From positions 1-64,000 of the forward strand of contig NZ_JAQAGY010000003.1 of the NCBI RefSeq assembly GCF_027533645.1: a DNA stretch of 64,000 nt, read 5' to 3'. Position numbers and translations under genes: made by a program. Numbering within the stretch: the stretch's first letter is position 1; each line of letters starts with the position of its first letter. Below are positions 39,377-47,474 of this stretch, piece by piece. Source of the DNA: Paenibacillus caseinilyticus. Lineage in GTDB: Bacteria; Bacillota; Bacilli; Paenibacillales; NBRC-103111. The notes below the pieces were generated by a model. That model did no database searches. It saw nothing but the letters and a program-made list of their open reading frames with translations, and had not been told where the DNA came from.

Positions 39377-40918
39377 CTATTTTTTCAGCTTCGCGTATTC
39401 TGCCGTGAACTCTTCGATGACCTTGTCTCCGCCCATGTTCCTCCACGCCTCGAGCTCTGCCTGGAAGCCGGCCTCGTCGAGTTTGCCCATAATGTATTTG
39501 GTCTGGGCGTCGCGAATGTGCGTGTCCAGCTCGGAGCCATTCTCCACGTAGGTCTTGGAGTTTAGCGTGAGCGCCACATTCGGAACGGCATTCTTCAGGT
39601 TGTCCGAGACGACCTTCCAGCCTTTCTCCTGCAGTTCATCCAGCTTCAGAGGCAGCCCTTTGCCCGTCACCTCGAACGACGGCAGGCTGTCGCGGAACGG
39701 CTTCACCTCCAAGTTGAAGAGATTCAGATCGAGGAACTGCGCTTTCCCGTCGTCCGTTTTCTTGAAATGCTTGCCTTCCATTCCGCGGGTGAGCAGCGTA
39801 GACATCTCCGGCTCCAGCAGCTTGTCGAAGAAGGCCAGCAGACGCTTCAGCTCCTCCTCCGACTTCACGCTCGATTTGGGGAAGACGAAGAACCCGTTGT
39901 TCCCCGGCTCCGCCGGTACCCGGTTGCCGCCAGGGCCTGCGAACGGAACAATGTCCACTACCGCATCCGGCACAGCCTTCTTCAGGTTATTGGCGGATGT
40001 AGCCGCGGCGGAGGCCACGGTATTGACCCGAATCGCCACTTTGCCGGCATTCCACTTGTTGTCGGCATCCGCCGCTTGGACGACGGAGAAGTCCTGGTTG
40101 ATGAGCTTCTCCGCATATAACCGCCTCAGCAGGTTAAGCGAGTCCTGGTAAGGCCCCGTCATGAACTCCGGGATGACCTTGCCGTCCACTACCCCCCATT
40201 TGTTCGGAGCTCCTTGAGCGACCGCGAACCGGGTAAGGAACGCGCTGCTGGACACCGGGTCATTATACGATTTGTCGAGAAACATCCCGTACGTGTCGGC
40301 TTGGCCGTTCTTATCGGGATCCTTTTCCGCGACGGTTTTCATCATGCTGTACCATTCGTCGATCGTCACCGGAGTCTTCAGCCCCAGCCCGTCGAACCAG
40401 TCTTTGCGGTGCGTCAGGCCGGCCCTCCCGATGTCCCGGTACAGCGGGAGTCCGTAGAGCTTGCCATCCACCTTGATGTTGTCGTAATGCATCGGGTTCG
40501 GCTCGGCCAGATTCTTGTAATCCTTCAGATACGGACCGATCTCCCAGAACAAGCCGGATTGGATCGCGCTGAGCGTGGTCGCATTGAAGGTCAGCTTGAA
40601 CGCTTTGGGCATATCGCCGGAGGCGATCATGACGTTCTTTTTGTCCTCGAACGCCGCGGTCGGAATCCATTGAATCTCTAGTTTGGTGTTCGTGTATTTC
40701 TCGATGGCCCGTTCCACTTCGCTATCCGCTTTGGGTGCCTCGCCGACCTGCGGCGTCCCGATCGTAATCTCCAGCGGCCCCTCGCCTGCTTCCCCCTTGG
40801 ACAGGCTGCCCGAATCTTTAGCTGCCGTCTGATCGCTGCTGCAGCCGGCGAGTGATCCTGCGGCCAGCGCCACGGAAAGAACCAGAGCTGCGCCATGGCC
40901 ATAACGTTTTCTCTCCAT
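39377..40918 (-). CDS. Extracellular solute-binding lipoprotein
   Basis: A 513-residue LplA-type lipoprotein with lipobox LAGC (Cys26) and a low-complexity start of the mature chain. Features include ITIGTPQVGEAPKADSE, KLYGLPLYRDIGRAGLTHRK, NGQADTYGMFLDK and an extended C-terminal helix. It belongs to a CUT1-type importer with the two permeases encoded upstream. Since the same operon carries three enzymes of sugar-acid oxidation, the ligand may be a uronic acid oligomer or an aldaric acid conjugate. That is inference from context only. Confidence 0.93.
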   Translation of the reverse strand: MERKRYGHGAALVLSVALAAGSLAGCSSDQTAAKDSGSLSKGEAGEGPLEITIGTPQVGEAPKADSEVERAIEKYTNTKLEIQWIPTAAFEDKKNVMIASGDMPKAFKLTFNATTLSAIQSGLFWEIGPYLKDYKNLAEPNPMHYDNIKVDGKLYGLPLYRDIGRAGLTHRKDWFDGLGLKTPVTIDEWYSMMKTVAEKDPDKNGQADTYGMFLDKSYNDPVSSSAFLTRFAVAQGAPNKWGVVDGKVIPEFMTGPYQDSLNLLRRLYAEKLINQDFSVVQAADADNKWNAGKVAIRVNTVASAAATSANNLKKAVPDAVVDIVPFAGPGGNRVPAEPGNNGFFVFPKSSVKSEEELKRLLAFFDKLLEPEMSTLLTRGMEGKHFKKTDDGKAQFLDLNLFNLEVKPFRDSLPSFEVTGKGLPLKLDELQEKGWKVVSDNLKNAVPNVALTLNSKTYVENGSELDTHIRDAQTKYIMGKLDEAGFQAELEAWRNMGGDKVIEEFTAEYAKLKK

Positions 40919-40969
40919 ATCAAACCTCTCCTTCTCCCTTTGATTGTAACGAATGAGAGCCGGTACCGG

Positions 40970-41851
40970 CTAACCTTTGACCGATCCCAGCATAACGCCC
41001 TTCGCAAAGTGCTTCTGGAGAAACGGATACACGAGCAAGATCGGCACCGTCGCAATGACGATCGAAGCCATCCGTATCGTCTGCGGCAAATAATCCTCTG
41101 GATCCTGCTGCGTGGTGGAGTCCCCGATCTGATCCTGTGAGAGCAGCACAATCTGCCGGAGGACAATCTGAACCGGAAATTTCACGGAATCGTTGATGTA
41201 CATGACGGCGTTGAAGTACGTGTTCCAGTGACCCACCGCATAGAACAAGCCGAAAGTCGCCATAGCCGGCAGGGATAAGGGCAGTACGATACGAAACAGG
41301 ATCCCGAGATCGCTGCAGCCGTCGATTCTCGCCGCGTCCTCCAGCCCATCCGGAATCTGCTGGAAGAAGTTCTTCAGTACGATCAGATTGAAGGCGCTGA
41401 TCGCCGTGGGGATCATCAGCGACCAATACGTATTGATCATGCCGAACGCCTTCACGACAAAGTAAGTCGGAATCATCCCCCCGCTGAACAGCATCGTGAT
41501 CAGAACCAGTAGCAGGATCGTGCGCCTGCCCTTCAGGGTGCTGCGTGCCAGCGGGTATGCCGTGATCGAGGTGAAGAACAGATTGATGGCTGTTCCGAAC
41601 ACCGTAATGTATACCGAAATCAGGATCGCTCTCAGCATCGTATCCGTCGAGAAAATATATCGATAGGCAGCCAGTGTGAACTCCTTCGGGAACAGCATCA
41701 AGCCTCCCTTGACCACCTCCGCCGGAGAGGTCAGCGATACGGCAAGGATGTACAGGAACGGAATGACCGTAATCAGCGAAAAGAGCAGCAGCAGGGAGGT
41801 ATTGACCGCCTGAAACACCTTGCTGCCCATCGTCCGGTTCTCTATTGACAC
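40970..41851 (-). CDS. Carbohydrate ABC transporter permease (LplC type)
   Basis: A 293-residue permease that starts at a GTG 8 nt after a GGGGG ribosome binding site. It has six hydrophobic segments, the coupling loop LEDAARIDGCSDLGILFRIV, and the typical end FLQKHFAKGVMLGSVKG. It works with the LplB-type permease encoded 18 nt upstream. It is paralogous to the protein at 29824-30729 but distinct in sequence, so the two importers probably carry different saccharides. Confidence 0.94.
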   Translation of the reverse strand: MSIENRTMGSKVFQAVNTSLLLLFSLITVIPFLYILAVSLTSPAEVVKGGLMLFPKEFTLAAYRYIFSTDTMLRAILISVYITVFGTAINLFFTSITAYPLARSTLKGRRTILLLVLITMLFSGGMIPTYFVVKAFGMINTYWSLMIPTAISAFNLIVLKNFFQQIPDGLEDAARIDGCSDLGILFRIVLPLSLPAMATFGLFYAVGHWNTYFNAVMYINDSVKFPVQIVLRQIVLLSQDQIGDSTTQQDPEDYLPQTIRMASIVIATVPILLVYPFLQKHFAKGVMLGSVKG

Positions 41852-41869
41852 TTCATTCTCCCCCTCTCG

Positions 41870-42829
41870 TTAGTAGACGCCCTCTTCACCGAATTTCTTA
41901 GCAAGCCAATTGGCGCCGAGTACCAGGACAAGACCCACCGCCGATTTGAACAATCCTACCGCCGCACTGTAGCTGTACTGCGCTTGCGTTAACCCTTTGA
42001 GGTAGACGTAGGTATCGAATACTTCCCCGACTTCCCTGTTCACGGAATTCAGCATGAGGAAGATATGCTCGAAGCCGGTATCCAGGAAGCTGCCCAGACG
42101 CAGAATGAACAGGATGACGATCGTGCTCCGGATCGCGGGAAGCGTCACGTGCCAGAGCTGCCGCCAGCGGCCTGCCCCATCGATGCGTGCCGCCTCGTAG
42201 AGCTGCAGATCGACGCCGGACAGAGCCGCCAGGAAAATGATCGTTCCCCATCCGGCTTCCTTCCAGATGGATTGGCTGATGATCATCGTCCGGAACCATT
42301 CCTCGCTGAGCAGGAAGGGAATCTTCTCCATGCCAAGCCGGGCGATGATCTCGTTGACGATGCCTCCTTCGGTCGTAAGCAGCACATAGAAAATCCCGAC
42401 GGCGACCACCCACGAAACGAAATGCGGCAGGTACAGCATTGTCTGAACGAAGCCCTTGAACCTTTCCCTGCGCACCTCATTCAACATCAAGGCCAGGATG
42501 ATCGGCAGCGGAAAGAAGAACACCAGGTTATACATCGCAAGAACAAACGTATTCCGGAACAGCATCCAGAACTGCGGCTCGGTGAAGAACCGTTCGAAAT
42601 GCTTCAACCCTACCCAGGGACTGTCCAAAAAGCCGATATGCGGCTTGTAGTCCTGGAAGGCAATGGCTAATCCGAACATGGGCACGTACTTGAATAATAG
42701 AAAGTACAGCATGCCCGGGACCAGAAGGATATACAACCATTTGTCTCTTAGGATCTGTCGTCCCGCCGGGAAGCGTTTTGTCTTTATGGCAGAAACCGCA
42801 GCCAGCTGAACATCATAATGCCGCTTCAT
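41870..42829 (-). CDS. Carbohydrate ABC transporter permease (LplB type)
   Basis: The ATG at 42829 (MKRHYDVQ) is preferred because AAGGAGGGG lies just before it. The 319-residue protein has the LplB features LLVPGMLYFLLFKYVPMFGL, AFQDYKPHIG, about six membrane segments, the coupling loop YEAARIDGAGRWRQLWHVTL and the end NWLAKKFGEEGVY. It is the first gene of a probable operon running to the enolase-superfamily gene at 35769, with gaps of 13-51 nt. A cre-like site lies 37 nt upstream of its start. Confidence 0.93.
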   Translation of the reverse strand: MKRHYDVQLAAVSAIKTKRFPAGRQILRDKWLYILLVPGMLYFLLFKYVPMFGLAIAFQDYKPHIGFLDSPWVGLKHFERFFTEPQFWMLFRNTFVLAMYNLVFFFPLPIILALMLNEVRRERFKGFVQTMLYLPHFVSWVVAVGIFYVLLTTEGGIVNEIIARLGMEKIPFLLSEEWFRTMIISQSIWKEAGWGTIIFLAALSGVDLQLYEAARIDGAGRWRQLWHVTLPAIRSTIVILFILRLGSFLDTGFEHIFLMLNSVNREVGEVFDTYVYLKGLTQAQYSYSAAVGLFKSAVGLVLVLGANWLAKKFGEEGVY

Positions 42830-42865
42830 CCATTCCCCTCCTTTTGTTGTTGTTCGCCGCACCCG

Positions 42866-42879
42866 GGATAGCGCTTACA
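42866..42879. promoter_or_regulatory. cre-like site upstream of the sugar-acid operon
   Basis: On the minus strand TGTAAGCGCTATCC fits the CcpA cre consensus at all but the last base. It lies 37 nt upstream of the first permease start codon, consistent with carbon catabolite repression. Confidence 0.6.
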
Positions 42880-43118
42880 AAATCGATCATAAAAGACAAG
42901 GGCCTGACAGGCAATAGTACGCGCGCAACCAATCGCACAGCATCGCCGAGGCCTGATGCCATGGGCTTTCTCCGCCAGGATGATCATCTTTTGCATCGGC
43001 ATCGTACTCGTTTAACCTCGGCAAGCTGCCCCTTGGATGGGGTCTTCGTCTACTATAGGTGCAGCTATCCCGTACCTGAAGGCGGTTATGGGAGAATCCC
43101 GTTCCAGACAAAAAAGAC

Positions 43119-43135
43119 CGCCTAAAGACTAGGCG
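43119..43135 (-). terminator. Second terminator-like hairpin downstream of the helveticin-like gene
   Basis: CGCCTA pairs with TAGGCG around 5 nt and is followed on the minus strand by GTCTTTTTTGTC. It lies 52 nt past the stronger hairpin at 43177-43203. Confidence 0.6.
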
Positions 43136-43176
43136 CTCCGTATGCTGTACGTTCACTGACTTGACCCCAACAAATA

Positions 43177-43203
43177 GTAAAAAAAAGCCGCGATTTACGC
43201 GGC
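43177..43203 (-). terminator. Rho-independent terminator after the helveticin-like gene
   Basis: Minus-strand stem GCCGCG/CGCGGC with a 5-nt loop followed by a run of T residues. It is 47 nt past the stop codon. Confidence 0.85.
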
Positions 43204-43249
43204 CGTTCATGGCAAGAACTTGATGATTTCCTATCAGCGGCATGTTGCT

Positions 43250-44239
43250 TCAAAATATGCTATCGGGAACGTAATAAATCTTCTGCGTATTTTGTTTATT
43301 TACCGGGTCTGTAACGATCGTAAAATAAACGTTATCGTCTTTCGTCTGTACTCCCTCGATTTCATGAGTTCCCACATTTGTAATTTTCACCAGCGTTTTG
43401 TAGGCTCCTGTGCTTGTCATCTTAGCAATCTGCGGAACTTGGCCTTCCGCACCGCCTGACGTATAGATGTCCGTTTTACCAAGCAGATCAAGCCCCTGGA
43501 AAGATCCGTTCGGTCTAATGATATCACTGCCTGACTGTGTAAAGCTGGTAACGGCTGCGTTGACCGCCGCCGCGCTGTCCAGTCGTACCTGATCATTGCT
43601 GTCGAGAAGTTTATTTAATGCCACCGTGTCGTAAATGGTCCAGGTTACCGATCCTTCTGCGGTCTGTACGCGAAATAGAGTATAGGTACTGTTGCCGCCG
43701 CCATCCACACGGTAGGTTTCACCTAATCTTGTACCGCCCGTATTGGCGTAATTCATATAAGTGAGCCGATGCAGGTCGGTATAATCAACCGTCTTGCCTG
43801 GAGAATATTGAAGTCTTGCTACCTGAAGCGACCAACGATAGGTGGTTGAAGGGTCCGCCTTGGAACTAAAATAAAAATAATTGATTCCATTGTAAGTATA
43901 CATGTCGAGGGTTTGGCAATGTCCTGTATTGGTGAGGGTCATTTCATCCACGTACGTTGCGTTATTTCCGTTTATGAGCAATCGGGATAGATAGCATGTT
44001 CCCCCAGACCGCTGCGTAACATAAACATACTTCGAAGCGATGTAAGCTTTCTGGACCGCCACGTTGTGTTTAAGTCCTTTGAGATTGAAGGCGAGTGTTG
44101 CTGCAGCGTTTACCGTTTTTGCAGGAGCTGCGGCGGATGCAGGCATAACAGACATGCCAAGCATAAGAATCGCAAGCGCAAAAGATGTAAGGAGTTTGAG
44201 CCTCCTTTGAATAAGGCTCAAAGCTTGAATTTTGAACAT
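43250..44239 (-). CDS. Secreted helveticin J-family (class III bacteriocin-like) protein
   Basis: A 329-residue protein with a clear signal peptide (about 1-38, LGMSVMPASAAAP). The mature chain shows the helveticin J pattern: VQKAYIASKYVYVTQRSGG, GHCQTLDMYTYNG, WSLQVARLQY, LTYMNYANTGG, YTLFRVQTAEGSVTWTIYDT and, near the end, SFQGLDLLGKTDIYTSGG and EIEGVQTKDDNVYFT. Helveticin J from Lactobacillus is a large heat-labile bacteriocin of similar length, but it lacks a classical signal peptide. Here a Sec signal is present, so export is likely. No immunity or transport gene is next to it, so an antibacterial role is plausible but unproven; some relatives may be wall-binding proteins. It is monocistronic, with a strong terminator. 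Confidence 0.75.
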   Translation of the reverse strand: MFKIQALSLIQRRLKLLTSFALAILMLGMSVMPASAAAPAKTVNAAATLAFNLKGLKHNVAVQKAYIASKYVYVTQRSGGTCYLSRLLINGNNATYVDEMTLTNTGHCQTLDMYTYNGINYFYFSSKADPSTTYRWSLQVARLQYSPGKTVDYTDLHRLTYMNYANTGGTRLGETYRVDGGGNSTYTLFRVQTAEGSVTWTIYDTVALNKLLDSNDQVRLDSAAAVNAAVTSFTQSGSDIIRPNGSFQGLDLLGKTDIYTSGGAEGQVPQIAKMTSTGAYKTLVKITNVGTHEIEGVQTKDDNVYFTIVTDPVNKQNTQKIYYVPDSIF

Positions 44240-44426
44240 ACGGGTACCTCCCTTGTTGGGTGTTATAGATTTATCAGCATGCGTACAACCTGCGCGTACA
44301 GATCACTACTCCACATCCTTCCTTTATAATATGTTCTCATGTTATCTTTCCCTTGCCCGGAGCGTCAAGGTCAGCACGGCTATGGGTCTGACGATCGGCA
44401 AGTTGTCCGACAACAGCAAACAATAA

Positions 44427-44475
44427 AACCTCCTTTAAATTCCCTGCTCGATAATCAGGGTTATTAAAGAAGGTT
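44427..44475 (-). terminator. Terminator after sigK
   Basis: A long minus-strand hairpin (AACCTTCTTTAA...TTAAAGGAGGTT, inner CCCTG/CAGGG) followed by TTATTG, about 50 nt after the sigK stop. Its 3' arm also contains an AAAGGAGG sequence. Confidence 0.55.
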
Positions 44476-44524
44476 CTGTTCTTTAGCATGCATCATCCCA
44501 GTACAGTCTGTAACCTAATCCCCC

Positions 44525-45226
44525 TTACCGCTTCGCCTTATAAAATTCGTGATACAGCTTCATCAGCGCCCGCTTCTCGATCCGCGACACATAGCTCCGC
44601 GAAATCCCGAGCTCCTTGGCGATCTCCCGCTGCGTCCTCTCTTCCCCGCCCGCTTCGAGGCCGAAGCGGCCGACGACCACTTCCCGCTCCCGCTCGTCAA
44701 GGATGTCGAGGTTTTTGTAGATCTTGCTCTTCTCGATCTTGAGCTGCACCTTCTCCAGGACATCGTCATGATCCGAGCCGAGGATATCGATCAGCGTGAT
44801 CTCGTTGCCTTCCTTATCCGTCCCGATCGGATCATGCAGCGACACGTCCTTGCGCGTCTTCTTCAGCGAGCGCAGATGCATCAGAATTTCGTTCTCGATA
44901 CAGCGCGCCGCGAAGGTAGCAAGCTTCGTGCCTTTGTCCGGGGAGAACGATTCGATCGCCTTGATCAGTCCGATGGTGCCGATGGATATGAGATCCTCCA
45001 GGTCCTCTCCAGTGTTGTCGAATTTCTTCACGATATGCGCGACCAGCCGAAGGTTGTGTTCGATAAGCAGGTTGCGGGAATGCTGATTGCCCTGGGCCAT
45101 GAGCCGCAGGTGCTTTTCCTCATCATCCTCCGCCAGGGGCTGGGGGAAAGCATTGTTTTTGACATAGGAGACGAGCAGCATCAATTCTTTGATGAACAAA
45201 GCAACAGCAGTAAAAAATCCAGGCAC
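44525..45226 (-). CDS. sigK: RNA polymerase sporulation sigma factor SigK, intact
   Basis: The best start is the GTG at 45226 ([11 protein letters not shown]), preceded by GAGGGGG; the longer open frame upstream lacks family similarity. The 233-residue protein has the SigK pro-sequence ([20 protein letters not shown]), region 2 ([38 protein letters not shown]), [10 protein letters not shown], and region 4 ([20 protein letters not shown]). SigK directs late mother-cell transcription in sporulation after removal of the membrane-bound pro-peptide. The gene is uninterrupted here, with no skin-like element splitting it. This is strong evidence for an endospore-former. Confidence 0.96.
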   Translation of the reverse strand: MPGFFTAVALFIKELMLLVSYVKNNAFPQPLAEDDEEKHLRLMAQGNQHSRNLLIEHNLRLVAHIVKKFDNTGEDLEDLISIGTIGLIKAIESFSPDKGTKLATFAARCIENEILMHLRSLKKTRKDVSLHDPIGTDKEGNEITLIDILGSDHDDVLEKVQLKIEKSKIYKNLDILDEREREVVVGRFGLEAGGEERTQREIAKELGISRSYVSRIEKRALMKLYHEFYKAKR

Positions 45227-45436
45227 TTCAGGCACCCCCTCAAGGTTTTGCAAGCACTGCGGGGCAAAACGGATGCGGCAGCCTCCGCTAGAGATTAGTA
45301 CCATTTTATGTGGGTGAATGCCCAGAAGTGCCTGTACGCCGGCAGCCTCCTCTTATTTTTCTTCATTATGCGACGCGGGCGGCCGTCCCGCTGGGTAAGC
45401 AAGCAGAGCAGAAGAAGGCGGTATAGGAATACGAAA

Positions 45437-45478
45437 AAGCGCCAAACCAGATGAAGGGTTTCATCCAGTTTGGCGCTT
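45437..45478 (-). terminator. Rho-independent terminator after the YitT gene
   Basis: A minus-strand stem AAGCGCCAAAC/GTTTGGCGCTT, with further pairing GATGAAACCCTTCATC inside, followed by TTTCG. It lies 32 nt beyond the YitT stop codon. Confidence 0.88.
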
Positions 45479-45509
45479 GCAGAGAGGGGAAAGCGGGGCG
45501 TCCGGCATC

Positions 45510-46250
45510 TTATCGCAGCCCTTCCGATCCGCTGCCGTACACGGCGGGAGAGCCCTCTGGAAGGTCGGCCGGCGGAACCTGCTCCGCATGGGAAGGATCT
45601 TCCATAGCCCGAAGTTCCCCTGCCGTCAAGGCACCGCCCGGTGCAGCCATCTCCGGTATGCTGTAAGTCCGCACGGACTTTGCCGGCTCGCTATTGATCT
45701 TGCTTTTAAAATAACTGATAATCAGGGAAGCGAGCGCAATGGATCCGATAGAATACACCGCCTTCGTTAATCCCACAGCCGACAGGGAGATGAGGACGAC
45801 CATCCCGTCGAACAAGAAATTGACGAGGCCCGGATCCCAGTTATACTTCCGGCGGAGATAGAAGGCCAGAATATTCGCCCCCCCGAGCGACGAGTTGTTC
45901 GCGAACAGAATGCTGACCCCGAGGCCAATGCCCATCCCCCCCATGATCGCTCCGGTCAGATTCGACGGCTCGAAAGCCGGAAGAAGCGTATCGAAGCCCG
46001 TAAACAAGGTAAGGATGAGAACCGAACCGATCGAAGACAGGGTGAACGAACGGCCCATCGTCAGAGCCGAGAAGAGAAAGAAGGGAATATTGATCGCGAG
46101 GAACAAAGAGGTAAAGGAAACCCCCGTCAAGTAAGTCAGATTGAGCGACAGCCCTGCTGTCCCTCCGGTTACGGCATGCGTATGTTTGAGGAATAACAAG
46201 CCCATAGCCGTCACCATGCAACCGAACACAATATAGGCAAATCTACGCAT
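45510..46250 (-). CDS. YitT-family membrane protein
   Basis: A 246-residue membrane protein with about five hydrophobic segments and the YitT/DUF161 signature THAVTGGTAGLSLNL (25-39) plus a second copy-like SSLGGANILAFYLRRKY. Most YitT proteins are near 280 residues and end in a cytoplasmic DUF2179 domain; here that domain is missing and a Pro/Gly/Ser-rich tail of about 45 residues takes its place. The function of the family is unknown, with proposed membrane transport roles. The gene is divergent from an Lrp/AsnC regulator 95 nt away, which may control it. Confidence 0.88.
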   Translation of the reverse strand: MRRFAYIVFGCMVTAMGLLFLKHTHAVTGGTAGLSLNLTYLTGVSFTSLFLAINIPFFLFSALTMGRSFTLSSIGSVLILTLFTGFDTLLPAFEPSNLTGAIMGGMGIGLGVSILFANNSSLGGANILAFYLRRKYNWDPGLVNFLFDGMVVLISLSAVGLTKAVYSIGSIALASLIISYFKSKINSEPAKSVRTYSIPEMAAPGGALTAGELRAMEDPSHAEQVPPADLPEGSPAVYGSGSEGLR

Positions 46251-46345
46251 AGGCTTCTCACTCCACCAGGATTTTTAGCGACACGTTATCTTTCCTTACA
46301 TGATATACTAAGCGTAAAGCTTGTTATATAAAGAAACGAACCCTT

Positions 46346-46861
46346 TTGGTGGAGCTTACCGAAACATTGAAGGATTTTCATGAAAATAAACTTCACATTG
46401 AAAGTTGGTTGTATAGAGTGGATGCCATCGATATCGCCCTGCTCAAATGGCTGCAGGAAGACGGGCGGATGACGGTAAGCGAGCTGTCCAAAAAGCTGGC
46501 GCTCAGCCGTCCCAGCATCTCCGAACGCCTGCTCCGCCTCCAGGAAAAAGGGGTTATTCAGGGATTCAGCGCCAAAGTGTCGCCCGCCGCGGTCGGCAGG
46601 AACACCATGCTCATGATCCAAATGAGCGAACTGAAGCTGTCCTACCATGATTTTGAACAAAAAATGAAGGCAGACCCCGACATCATCGAATGCCACCGCG
46701 TCACGGGAACGGTGGATTATATCATGAAGGCCGCGGTCGGCGGCGTAGATGGCTTGAGTCTGCTCGTCGAGCGGCTTATGCTGTACGGCAGCCCGCATAC
46801 GTCGGTCATCATCGGCTCCCCTGTCGCCGGACGGCCGATCCTGCCGCCGGAGCACAGGTAG
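46346..46861 (+). CDS. Lrp/AsnC-family transcriptional regulator
   Basis: A 171-residue regulator. The winged helix-turn-helix begins at VDAIDIALLKWLQEDGRMTV (27 onward) and includes LSRPSISERLLRLQEKGVI; the C-terminal ligand-binding/oligomerisation domain has DIIECHRVTGTVDYIMKAAV. The frame opens with a TTG and there is no clear ribosome binding site, so the first 20-26 residues may not be translated; the GTG at residue 27 is a credible alternative. Lrp-type proteins respond to amino acids. The divergent YitT membrane gene is the likely target, which would suggest amino-acid or related export. A strong terminator follows. Confidence 0.88.
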   Translation: MVELTETLKDFHENKLHIESWLYRVDAIDIALLKWLQEDGRMTVSELSKKLALSRPSISERLLRLQEKGVIQGFSAKVSPAAVGRNTMLMIQMSELKLSYHDFEQKMKADPDIIECHRVTGTVDYIMKAAVGGVDGLSLLVERLMLYGSPHTSVIIGSPVAGRPILPPEHR

Positions 46862-46907
46862 CCCCGGTACCTGGAGCCCGGCCCGGCCGTACATAACATA
46901 GAGCAAG

Positions 46908-46946
46908 CCCAGCCCGCCTGCCGTAATGCAGGCGGGCTGGCTTTTG
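46908..46946 (+). terminator. Rho-independent terminator after the Lrp-type gene
   Basis: CAGCCCGCCTGC pairs perfectly with GCAGGCGGGCTG around a 6-nt loop, followed by GCTTTTG. It lies about 50 nt beyond the stop codon. Confidence 0.9.
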
Positions 46947-46949
46947 TGC

Positions 46950-47104
46950 TGCCGCGGCCAAGCCGGCGCATGGCAGATTCTTTGCGCTGCGCGGCTGCGG
47001 GCAGGCTGCTGGGAGCAACGCGAATTCACACCGGGTTGCCATGCCGCGGCCAAACCAGCGCCATGGCAGATTCTTTGCGCTGCGGGCTGCGGGCAGGCTG
47101 CTGG
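46950..47104. repeat. Two imperfect 63-nt direct repeats, 92-nt period
   Basis: The segment TGCCGCGGCCAAGCCGGCGC (46950 onward, to about 47013) recurs at 47042-47104 with small changes, both containing GGCAGATTCTTTGCGCTGCG and GCAGGCTGCTGG. It sits in a non-coding, very GC-rich spacer right after a terminator. Confidence 0.8.
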
Positions 47105-47474
47105 AGCGTTTCGCGCAGGGGTGCCCTGCATCAGACCGCCGCCAGCGATGCTCCACACTCGCACACGCGGTTTTTCGCGCAGCCGGTAACCCGCCACCGC
47201 CGCCGCGCGCCTGGTCCCTCACATTCGTCGCCTTTGGGCACCTGTATTGCACACGCTTAGGGCTTGCGTGTCCCTTGCCTCCTCCGCAACGGCCTCTCTT
47301 TCTCGCTCCCTCCTATGTCGGCAGCCCCCTCCACGCTTCGCCTCTCTTCTCTCTTTTTTTCTGACCACTGGCGAAATATGGGGTTCCCGTTCCATCTTTT
47401 TCCTTTATAATAGAAAGAGATTTAGCCCAGCAGCTTCATGGTTTTGTGGACTTCACAGGACAAGGGAGGATGAC

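Larger units (their letters stand above)
42830..43249. other. Intergenic stretch upstream of the sugar-acid operon
   Basis: No supported gene. It contains the operon promoter region with a cre-like site, and two terminator-like hairpins that follow the helveticin-like gene. A minus-strand open frame at 42887-43243 crosses both hairpins and is not believed. Confidence 0.6.
46862..47474. other. GC-rich intergenic stretch with terminator and direct repeat
   Basis: No gene is supported. Several frames are open on both strands simply because of high GC content and none has a recognisable domain. The stretch holds the Lrp gene terminator, a 63-nt imperfect direct repeat, and the promoter of the GrpB-family gene on its right. 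Confidence 0.6.

Noticed and set aside
42887..43243. Minus-strand frame suggestive of an insertion-sequence remnant
   Set aside because: It crosses two terminator hairpins, has no transposase motif that I can identify, and no inverted repeats or target duplication are seen around it.
46926..47364. Several plus- and minus-strand frames of 84-147 codons in the GC-rich spacer
   Set aside because: All are low-complexity Arg/Ala/Cys-rich translations covering the repeat and terminator; none has a credible ribosome binding site or domain.
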